From Cloeon dipterum (taxonomy: Eukaryota; Arthropoda; Insecta; Ephemeroptera; Baetidae): a stretch of 64,000 bases of DNA. This document shows positions 39,892-48,745 of this stretch, piece after piece. The stretch lies in contig NC_088788.1 of assembly GCF_949628265.1 (NCBI RefSeq), positions 27,018,335-27,082,334 of the forward strand, in the 5' to 3' direction. Made by a program: the position numbers and the translations under genes. Each line of letters starts with the position of its first letter. Position 1 is the stretch's first letter. Under the pieces are notes generated by a model. That model searched no databases. It was not told where the DNA came from and saw nothing but the letters and a program-made list of their open reading frames with translations.

Positions 39892-40216
39892 ATGCGTCCC
39901 GAGCAGCTTTTACTGTTGTTGCTGCTGTGCATTTCCACAAATTTCTCGCCACTCGTCGTTACCGCAGGTGAGAATTCAATATGACAATGTCCAATTCACC
40001 CTTCTTCCCTAATTCGTCGAATATATTTTCATAGATGAGAACGTGACTTTGCCGGCGTGTCCAGGCAGCTCGTACGACACTGACAGACTGACCTGCTTTC
40101 TCTACTGGAAAAGCCTGTTGGATCGCAGCGGACGCAATTTGGATAGCTCGGGACCCAAAAACATTCCATTCCGGGACGGCTTGAACCTTCAACAGATGAA
40201 CAACGTCATGGGTTGA
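39892..40216 (+). CDS. small secreted peptide gene 3 (TDRL type)
   Basis: Two exons, 39892-39967 and 40035-40216, separated by a 67-base phase-1 intron (GCA G|gtgaga; acceptor atag), give 85 aa. The amino end has seven leucines in a row (MRPEQLLLLLLLC) and ends TA before the mature DENVTLP. The mature peptide carries ACPGSSYDTDRLTCF, the CPx3YxTDRLxC motif shared with gene 2, and then SGRNLDSSGP, which also echoes QNRLSSDG in gene 2. DENVT contains an N-glycosylation sequon. AATAAA lies at 40282-40287. Unrecognised family, with two cysteines that probably form one disulfide. Confidence 0.75.
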
Positions 40217-40834
40217 ATATGCACTCTACACTTGTGAATGCTGAGAAAAACGTCTTGCCTATCTGACACTGTGTTACACCAAATAAATATCTTAATTATG
40301 ATAATATATTAATGTTAGATTTGTTTTTTTTTGCCATTCCAAATAAAAGGCACGGTGACTTTGCGAAAAATCATGCGTTTCCTCTAGTTACATATCTACA
40401 CTAAAAAAAATAAATTTAGAGCATTCCTATTTAATGAAATCAATTACTGCAACATGTAATATTCGGGGAAACATAAGTTTGCTCGCGAATCACATTAGCA
40501 CTCTATTACAACGCAATTTATATTTAAATGAGTAAATGATTTACTTAGCGATGAAAAAATTGACTTAAAACATTTAACAAGACTTCCTGCTGTAGCTGTA
40601 AAAATGCGATATAAAAATACTTATTGAGATGAGTTGCGTAAGTTGCGTTTCTAGCAAAAACAAACATATATTCTACGCATATTTAAGATTACCTTTTTTA
40701 TTTTGAGTGTCTCCAACGAACAAGTTTATGCTTTTATCTGAAAAGAGTGGGGACACACTGTCAGCTTTTCAGTAAAAACAACCCTCCTGTAGTGACACCT
40801 ATCACAGATAAACTCAAGGGTATTTATTCTCATC

Positions 40835-40872
40835 TATATATAAGCGTGGTTTGCTGCACACGAATCATTTCA
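40835..40872 (+). promoter_or_regulatory. core promoter of peptide gene 4
   Basis: A consensus TATA box (tatatataag, about 40835-40844) is followed about 30 bases later by a TCAG initiator (40869-40872), a few bases before the gene 4 ATG at 40882. The resulting 5'UTR is very short. Confidence 0.6.
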
Positions 40873-40881
40873 GCGTGAAAA

Positions 40882-41923
40882 ATGCGCAAGTTTAAACTGT
40901 TGGTGGCAGCCCTCGCCCTCCTTGTAGTTGTTCACTCAGTATCTGCAGGTTAGAAGCGTCTTTCGTTTATTTTACCTCCTATATTCTCTCAGTTTAATAG
41001 ACATTGGTTTAAATATAAGTAAAAGAAAGTGAATAAGAGTTCCAGATTTTGGACTCCAATGGACAAGGCCTTTTAAAATTTTGTTTTCGGGAGAAAAAAG
41101 TCTTGCGATTAAATTTTCATTTTTTTTAATAGTGTCATTATCAAAGAACCACTGGATTTTGCAGAGTTTACAATTGTTTATGGGAGGAATGATTTTATTT
41201 TTATTTGGATTTACTGTAGACTCGTTGCAATGCAATACGTTTTCATACCTTTTATTTTGTGTGTCCACCACCTGCCACACACTTGCCGCGCTGGAGAAAA
41301 ATGAAAGCGAGCGCTGCGTCTCCTTTCTCGCTCTCGTCCCTCTCCAGTTACACATATTTATTTTAATTCAAATATCGTTCGCTTATAAATCCCATTTACA
41401 CTTTCTCTTACATTCTATCAACTGCAATTATTTATATTAGCATGCTAAATTTTTATTAAGTCATTCAAAATTCATATTTTGCAACAAATTAAATCAGTAG
41501 GTTCAGTGAAACAATTTTAAAAAGTGGGTGCGGATAAGTGATTTAATTATTAGGCTTTTATGCAGAAGTGTAAAAGTAGCCCAATTGTTTTGCTTTACAT
41601 ACTATCCATACCACTTTCCATCATTTTTCCCGTTTATATTTCTTTGTTGATTTCTTATTTCTGTGGGGATGTGTATGGGATGCTATACCGATTTTCCTAT
41701 AAACTTTTTGATTTAAATAAACGTTCTTGATACTATTCTAGACTGGGATGACTGGTACCGTGAAAGAATCCGTTGGAGACATTGTCCACCTCATCTCCGA
41801 TTGTCATATGCTCCATATTGCTATCGCAACTGGCGCTACTTTGATAATTCGTGGTTCGGACGAGGACGAGACAGATCGTGGTGGGACTGGAACAGAAGAG
41901 ATGGAGGCAGGGGTCGCAACTAA
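40882..41923 (+). CDS. small secreted peptide gene 4 (Trp/Arg-rich)
   Basis: Two exons, 40882-40948 and 41742-41923, with a phase-1 intron (GCA G|gttaga, a weak donor; acceptor attctag), give 82 aa. Residues 1-22 are a signal peptide (MRKFKLLVAALALLVVVHSV then SA). The mature 60-residue peptide begins DWDDWYRERIRWRHCPPH and ends in GRGRDRSWWDWNRRDGGRGR. It has about 8 Trp, 14 Arg and 2 Cys and is strongly net basic. Such composition is common in membrane-active antimicrobial peptides, but also in cuticle or silk proteins, so function is inferred only weakly. WRHCPPH aligns with WRWCSPH of gene 1. AATAAA is at 41961-41966. The intron holds a Leu/Phe-rich open frame that I regard as chance. Confidence 0.75.
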
Positions 41924-42170
41924 ACATTAATCACACGCTATTCATTGTTATATCTAGCTCAATAAAGTAAAATTTGTCATTTAAACGGATTATTTAATAC
42001 AAATTATGAAAACTGTTGATTGAGTCAGTGCAAAAAAGTGATGAAATGAATATTAGCTAACGAAGCCCGCACATTAGACTGCAGCATTGGGTTACCGCAG
42101 GCTCGCAGAGTGCAATTATGTCACTTCTGGAAGTGGGTGGTTCCACCTTTCGTGCATGGAGGTGGGTACC

Positions 42171-42209
42171 TTTAAAAGTCTGGCACTATCGTGAGACCAG
42201 TTCAGAAGC
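42171..42209 (+). promoter_or_regulatory. TATA-like element upstream of peptide gene 5
   Basis: The string tttaaaag (42171-42178) is about 30 bases before a TCAG (42202-42205), just ahead of the gene 5 ATG at 42210. This arrangement resembles that of gene 4. Confidence 0.4.
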
Positions 42210-42904
42210 ATGGAGAAGAGCGGCTTGCTCTTACTGTTGATTGTCGCCCTATCCGTTGTCTCAGTCAACGCAGATGGCAGTGGATGTAAGAATTTTTAAT
42301 ACATATTATTTACTATTACAATGTCATTGTGGCTTTATTTTGGTAATATTTAATTAATTAAAGAGTTTTCAGCTCTCACATTAAAAATTGGTCAGAACGA
42401 TATTTTTGGGTAAAATGTCGATTTCCTGATTTTACTGTGTTTTAGAAAGAAAAACGAGCGTACTTTTGATTTAATATAAGATAAATTTTGATCACACAAG
42501 TAAGATAATGGGGAGAAATTGCTATGGTTTTTGTTCAAAGTATATAATTATTTCAATCACATTTGCTTTGCACTTAGTATTGCTAGAGGAAACTGCGCTG
42601 CCAAGCAGTCTTCCATTGCGCTGATAAACCTCATCATATTGATATAGAATGCTGTTGTTGGACGGGTTTATTGACAATGCCTCGAATTAAAAAAAAAATT
42701 ATTATTTCACTCCGATCAGTAGATTATATTTCATGTTTCACATCTCCAGGGTACATATCTGATCCAAACCACTATAAGAGATGGAGGAAGTGGCCAAAAC
42801 GATTCGATGGATGGTACGCTTGGAGATGGAACCACGACGCTATTGTCGATTTTGACACGGTTCCACCACTTCCCAGGAATAAACACATTAATGTCTATGT
42901 TTAG
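42210..42904 (+). CDS. small secreted peptide gene 5 (WYAWRWNHD type)
   Basis: Two exons, 42210-42285 and 42750-42904, with a phase-1 intron (GGA T|gtaaga; acceptor tctccag), give 76 aa. The signal peptide is MEKSGLLLLLIVALSVVSVN followed by A. The mature peptide reads YISDPNHYKRWRKWPKRFDG, then WYAWRWNHDAIVDFDTVP and a Pro/basic tail. It has no cysteine. Gene 6, 0.7 kb downstream, is a close paralogue: YxSDPxHYKR, WYAWRWNHD and VDFDTVP are all conserved, which strongly supports both as real genes under protein-level constraint. AATAAA lies at 42942-42947. Unknown family and function. Confidence 0.85.
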
Positions 42905-43042
42905 CTTGATCTACTCAATTTTTGTACACTTTTATTATTTAAATAAATGCAAGCGTTTGTAACAAATTTTTTATCTGCATTTTTATTTGTTAGGAAATTT
43001 CAGTAAAATAACAAAATAATTAATGTTTATTGTAAATGGTTA

Positions 43043-43160
43043 TATTGCAGGAGCTACATCGCGGCGGTCGTCTCCTTTGGGCGCGGCGGCCTAGGTAACA
43101 ATGATCCTCCTCCCCGCTCGCTAGCGCACAAAGGGGTCGAGTTTTGCAGGTGAAAAGAGG
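43043..43160 (+). other. isolated GC-rich, exon-like block between peptide genes 5 and 6
   Basis: In an AT-rich setting, a 44-base GC-rich segment (43051-43094) is flanked by an acceptor-like ttatattgcag and a donor-like ctag|gtaaca. It is open in two frames. More GC-rich sequence follows to about 43145. It could be an unrecognised internal exon, a decayed mobile-element piece or a regulatory site. No partner exon was found. Confidence 0.25.
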
Positions 43161-43582
43161 GAGAAAAGTTGGCTCCTGCAATATAAGAAATGCAAAATTA
43201 CTAAAGAGTCAATTAAAGGGGGCTAATTACCATTCAGCATTTTATTTTACTCGATTGGCAGTCAAAATATTACAAGTTAATTAATTAGGATGAATTAAAA
43301 AATATATTGACGAAATAAACACTCAGCATAGCACATATATATGAGATCAGGAAAATGGAACCTTGTAGTTCAATAATCACATTTTGTGGTAACACACACT
43401 GCACATGAATAAGTCATTTGAAGCAGGAGGTTACATAGTTGTCAAAAGAGATAAATTTTGCAAAATATTGACCAGCAGGGGATGTGTTGCCTTAAAAACA
43501 CCAAACACGTGAAATTTTTGGCCTTGAAAAATTCGATTTACTAGTGGTGCTTGTTGGTTGCACGAATAGTCGTTGGCAAACA

Positions 43583-43897
43583 ATGGGAAAGAAAGCCGCG
43601 TTTTCACTGCTGCTCTTCGCCCTCTACTTAGTGTCCGCTTTAGTCTTCAGCGCAGACGGATGTAAGTTTATATTTGCTTTTTATGGTCAATTGCATTTAA
43701 AAAAAATGAATATAACATTCTTTCAATAAGTTTCTAGCAGTCCTAATAATTTTCTACTCGCAGTTTATTTGTCTGATCCTGACCACTATAAAAGAACCTG
43801 GCCAGGCAGACCTGATGCTTGGTATGCTTGGCGGTGGAATCACGACAGTCTGGTCGACTTTGACACAGTCCCACAACCGAGGGACCATCTTGAATGA
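43583..43897 (+). CDS. small secreted peptide gene 6 (WYAWRWNHD type)
   Basis: Two exons, 43583-43661 and 43764-43897, with a phase-1 intron (GGA T|gtaagt; acceptor actcgcag), give 70 aa. The signal peptide is MGKKAAFSLLLFALYLVSAL then VFSA. The mature peptide reads YLSDPDHYKRTWPGRPDA, then WYAWRWNHDSLVDFDTVP and a short acidic end. Compared with gene 5 it lacks two residues between YKR and WP and has a shorter tail, but the centre is nearly identical, as expected after a recent tandem duplication. No cysteine. Three sites downstream carry only variant polyadenylation signals. Unknown function. Confidence 0.85.
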
Positions 43898-44294
43898 AAT
43901 TGAATTCATCTACCACTCCCATAAGCACAGGTTGAATTTAGGGACCTAAAGCCCGGATAAAGACCCGGAGACAATCCCCAAAAGCCAGATTTCCCCGGTC
44001 AAACCACGGAGGTTGGCAGCTCTAAATTCATCATTGATTTTGCAATACAAAGAGTCACTTAAGCATTAAAATATTCGTGAAAGATTGTTAAACTGGATAA
44101 TGTTTTTATTATATTATATAAACAATTTTAAATGAGGTGTGTGTGATATTAAATTAATTTAATATGACATGTTGTGATATAAAATTAATTTAATATAACA
44201 TATGATGCTTCATAAAAATTAATAACTATTATGTAACGACTGTGTAGCACAAAATTATTGTTTGTTCATACTTATTTATTATTGAGTCGCTTGT

Positions 44295-44297
<3 letters not shown>
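43898..44297. other. 3' flank of peptide gene 6 with a short tandem duplication
   Basis: Contains a tandem duplication of about 31 bases at 44142-44201: the phrase gtgatattaaattaattt occurs twice with few changes and is internally palindromic (aaattaattt). The segment 43920-44015 is less AT-rich (agcccggataaagacccgg) and unexplained. Confidence 0.5.

Positions 44298-44380
<83 letters not shown>
44298..44380. repeat. (TA)n microsatellite, about 41 units
   Basis: An uninterrupted TA dinucleotide tract separating the peptide cluster from the esterase pair. The Tyr/Ile open frame over it is not a gene. Confidence 0.98.
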
Positions 44381-44383
<3 letters not shown>

Positions 44384-44554
44384 AGAAAATTTGTATCTTT
44401 AAGTTTCACAGGTTGTCGCGTGTTAATATTTTGGACAGGCATTAAAATTTCGGCTGCTCAAATTGGAAGAAATCGCATGGCAAGATGAGGGCAGACACAG
44501 AAATTTTTTATTCATACTGGTATACATCAAAAGAAATATAAGTTTATATATTCA

Positions 44555-47500
44555 TTAAAGAAACAAGGCACCAGCGGCCGCAGCGAGCAACGCCAAGAAA
44601 GCGATCGACTGGGCATTGTGGGCAGAATTTGTGTACACCAGTCCCTCATCCCTGGCAACTGTATACGTTTCCCTGTAGTCGCTAATTAGCTTGTGCTGTC
44701 CATTGCGGATGCTCATCACGTGTCTCTGCAAGCCGGTCAAGCGCGGCCACTCGGGCACGCCTTCCAGTGGAGTCGAGGAAGGGTTTCTGCAGCAGTGAGA
44801 TTAGAAATTTATGCTCGTGTAAGAAGCCTGCTTATGCAATAATTTCATGACGTTTAAAATGAGTGAAAAGCGTAAACATATAGGCTGAAAATAACAAGAG
44901 TTGGCAGTTTACTAGCGCTTGCTTCGCTTATATCAGTGCTATTTTTTAGCTATTTCAAGGGAACTTAAATTAGGGATGAATCCATTATTTAATATGTTAC
45001 ATCTGAGAAGGGTTTGCATAAGTTAAGTTTAATTGTATATTAAATTTTTAAAGAGTTATAAAATTAAAGTAATTTTGTACCCAGAAATAATGAAATTGGC
45101 GAAAATTTTGGTCATCAGCTTTGCGATTTTAGTATCTTCTTCGTTGAGGTCTCTGCCTTCACGTGGGTACAGATAGATGAGCTCGTCAGAGTGCGTGATT
45201 CCTGAAAAATTTGGAAGGCTCAAGCACGACGTCAAAAGTGAATTTTTCTGATTTACCTCCGGGTATAGGCACGCTGGTTTCAGTGTCATCGTGGGTTGTG
45301 TGCTCACCGTAATAGTCAAACGATAGAATATAGGTGTTCGCTTTGGACGCGTGCGAATGAGCCTGCGTGAACGACGGCCCTTTGTGCGACAGAGCCCCAG
45401 TAAACTGTGAATTACAACAATTTTAGTAAAACTTCGCTTATTTAGAGGAACACTTGCATCTATCAAGCCTGGGGTCATTTTTGTGAAGTTGCCGATGTCT
45501 GCTGCTTCGATATACTTCGCCAAAATTGCATCAGTCAACACTTTGGTGTAGTCGTTAACGCCTATGCATATTGACGAGTTGAAAAAATTATGTTAACTTT
45601 AGATTGCATTAAAATTAAAAGACACACCTATCTGCCGCAAATAATCCGGAATCAAATCCTCTCGAAGGTATGTAGCATTTGAGATAAAGTTGTTTGGCGT
45701 TAGGAAAGTCTGGAAGATCACTTCAAATAATGAGTTTAGTACACTCATGTCAAAAGTTTATTTAAATAATAATTACGATCTAAGGTGAAGATGCCTTCGT
45801 GCTTGACAATGGTGACCAATGCGGGAATCGCATCAAATTCTCCGTTCTCTAATGAAATCAGTGGATCCTTTGCGATTACTTCTCCGTCAATCACTGGCAT
45901 TGAATTTTTCATTCCAAGCTCGCCTTTGAAGTACTCTTTTTGCTGCCGAAAATATATCCACATCAGTTTTATAATAGGTTGAAATGAACAATTAACATAA
46001 CGTGCGAAATAGCTGTGAGCGTTTCAAAAAAAATAAAAAACGGAAAAAAACATATTTTACGTCTAAATTTTTAAAAGTAAATCAATTTATTTGTTCAAAA
46101 AATTTGGACAAAATCGATAATGTGTCATGATTTTGTTAGTTATTATATTCATGCGATGCTGGTTTCTAGAGGTTTGATTTTATTTAAGTTAATGTGTAGC
46201 TCTTTATGATTGAAGAAATAGCTTGACTTGCCCTCATTGTGCTTTCAAAAATTCAAATTTATTTTATCTCGTCCAGGCTTCGGAAACACCTGTAGCCTTA
46301 ATTATAAGACAAAAAATTACAGACAGAATCCTTCAGATAGTTATCTTTATAATTGTTTAGGAAATTTCTTTATTTTAATTTTAAAACATTAATGAATAAT
46401 AATATTGAATTTTTTGGTCGATCTTTCACTGTGCAAAGCCGCCAAAGTAAAAACGAGCATTGATCTGTGATTCATTTACAAGTATATATTTATGTCTGTT
46501 GTACACTTTTCGTGTTTAATAAAGATTTTTATTCATTCCAATTTTTTGGTCGATCAGACATACATTTCTTATAGCAACAAAAACTCTACTAAACCAACTC
46601 GACGTGGTAACTGACATTTTCTCATCTTACCGCATATTTGATGTAGGCCATCATCACTTCAGTTTCTGACTTGAGCTTGAGACAGGCAATCAGCTGCGAG
46701 GCCGTGCCCTGGCACCCTGCCTCGTTGGCCAGGGCGGTGCTCGGCACGTCGTCGCTGACCTTGTCCAGGGCCCAGAACGCGGTGGCCGGGCCGCTCTGGG
46801 GGATGATTTGGTGGAAGAGGCCACGCGCCTTGCTGGAGAGCATCAAGTGGCTGGCGCTGGCTCCACCGGCACTGTTGCCGCCGATCGTCACCTTGGAAGG
46901 GTCGCCCCCGAAGGGGCGGATGTTGTCACGCACCCACTCCAGGGCCAGCACCAGGTCAGAGAGGCCCATGTTGCCAGGTGCTTCGCTGGTGCGGAAGTTC
47001 AGGAAGCCTTTTTATTTTATTAATGTCTATTAATCGTTCTAAACTGGCCAAATGCTATCAAACCGAGAGGCCCGAGACGATACTGAGGGACAACAAGGAC
47101 GATGTCGTGTTCGTCCAAAAGAAAGCCTGGCTTCAGCGAGGATGACATTCCGTAGAGGAAGGAGCCTCCGTGGATTGCGACGAAAACGGGTTTTAGATCG
47201 GATGGTGATGAGCCCAGCTATTTTTTTTTTTTTTTGCAAAATTTACTGGTTTAAAAAAATCGATCATTTTGTGGCTTCTAAATCTAAAATATTTTCAGAT
47301 TTCTTGGCATACTTAAGTATTTTTAAGACATCAAATCAATCAAGTTAATCTAATTGAAAATTAATCACCCTTGATAAAGTATTTCATATGAATAGGTTTT
47401 TGTTTGATGGTTCTAAAAAATGAGCCGTAAATCGCTCGCGAATAATGCGATAACGGAGTGCTCACAAGCATATATCGGAACTATAAATAGTGTTAAAATC

Positions 47501-48270
47501 CCAATGTCACAGTGTTCTCCTGATAAGTATGCTCGTCTTAATAAAACGATAAAATAATTATTTAATTCAACGATGTTTCATACATACTCTTTTCGAGTAC
47601 ACGTCAAGCGTGAGACAATCCTCTGGATCTCCTGTCGCCCTTCTCGCCAAGGTTGCCTCGTCATGGCTCAAAAATTGGCCATACAAGGTCGTTGCCGGAG
47701 CGGAGTACCCTGGCTGAGGGCACGCCTGCCCATACTGGGTTGCATTCTTCGTCTCAGTCCACGGTTCAATTTTTTCCGCGTGCTTTGGAAAAAAGACAGG
47801 CATAATTTAACTTTTTAAACCAAACACTTTTTTCAAAATGTTCCGTTCATGTAAAATAGTTTTCAATGCTTGCAAGCTAACTGAAATTTTCAAAATATTG
47901 GAGAAAAATGCCTTATTTACAAATTTTAAACGCAATAAACTAATAAATTTCTTCACTGCAGCAAAATAATAATATGGCATTTAAATTGATGCCTCAAATC
48001 CAAATGAAATAATAGCTTCAAGCGATTAGTAGCAAGAGGAAACATTAAAAGTCATTTCAGAAAATAAAATCATTTTACCTTGAACCGCCCAGTTCCACGT
48101 GGTGACTTTGCATACGGGATAGCCCTGAACTCGAAAACCTGCTGCAGCGACCATTTAGTCAGGGTGGCAGTCCCTTCTACCCTGCCCAAACCTGGAATTT
48201 CGACCACTGCACCCTCAGAAAAGGCAAAGACGGACAGCGCGAGGAAGCAAACGATTTTCGGATTTGCCAT
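44555..48270 (-). CDS. secreted or GPI-anchored carboxylesterase A
   Basis: Alpha/beta-hydrolase of the type-B carboxylesterase family, cleaving carboxylic esters outside the cell. Ten - strand exons: 48079-48270, 47588-47782, 47064-47217, 46631-47007, 45777-45942, 45628-45720, 45458-45561, 45257-45404, 45081-45201, 44555-44786; 593 aa in frame. A signal peptide (MANPKIVCFLALSVFAFSEG) is followed by EDCLTLDVY (about 120-128), the oxyanion loop HGGSF and the nucleophile elbow GGNSAGG (Ser226; the usual residue before Ser is Glu). Glu355 is in KHEG and His480 in GITHSDELIYLY, so the triad is complete. The carboxyl end is NAQSIAFLALLAAAAGALFL after a polar stretch, a GPI-signal shape. Exon 7 ends GAT|gcaagt, a GC-AG intron. 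AATAAA (-) is near 44507. Substrate unknown. Confidence 0.93.
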
Positions 48271-48745
48271 TGCGACGTGCGCGAGCAGAATGATTCGCTC
48301 TAGGCCTTTGCTATATCTTTATGATCTCTGTAATCCTGCAGTTCGGTGCGCGAGTCATTTAGTTATTTGAAGCTAAATCCTGACGGCAAACAAGGCTTTG
48401 CTGGTGCGCAGATAGCTAGCTGAAACCATACTCCAGAGGGGAAATGATGAAAGCCCTGGAAGATAAAGTCGAATTGAACTACTACAATGCAGTCCCAACT
48501 TTGTTGACACCTTTTTGTTTGGCCTATATTTATTGTGTATTATTGCCCATTGGATTATTCTGTATCTAGTTATGAAACGAGAAAAAAGCACACCCAACCG
48601 ATTTTCCAATAGATAACAATTTTAGTTCCTAAATTGCCCTAAAATGTCAAAGAAAACTTTTCTTTTTTTTAAGTGCAAAATGATTTTTGGATTTTTAGAA
48701 ATAAATAATAATAAATGCGATGATCCATGTATCGATTTAATCAAC
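48271..48745. other. spacer between the two esterase genes
   Basis: Holds the promoter of esterase A and the 3'UTR of esterase B. TTTATT at 48529-48534 reads as AATAAA on the - strand. No other feature seen. Confidence 0.6.

Noticed and set aside
41081-41440. 119-residue hydrophobic open frame
   Set aside because: It falls in the intron of peptide gene 4, has a low-complexity Leu/Phe composition from AT-rich DNA, and an overlapping open frame exists on the other strand.
44258-44488. Second Tyr/Ile-repeat open frame
   Set aside because: Same artefact over the 44298-44380 TA tract.
46671-47033. 120-residue + strand frame over the esterases
   Set aside because: Antisense shadow of esterase A exon 4, which carries the GNSAGG serine motif.
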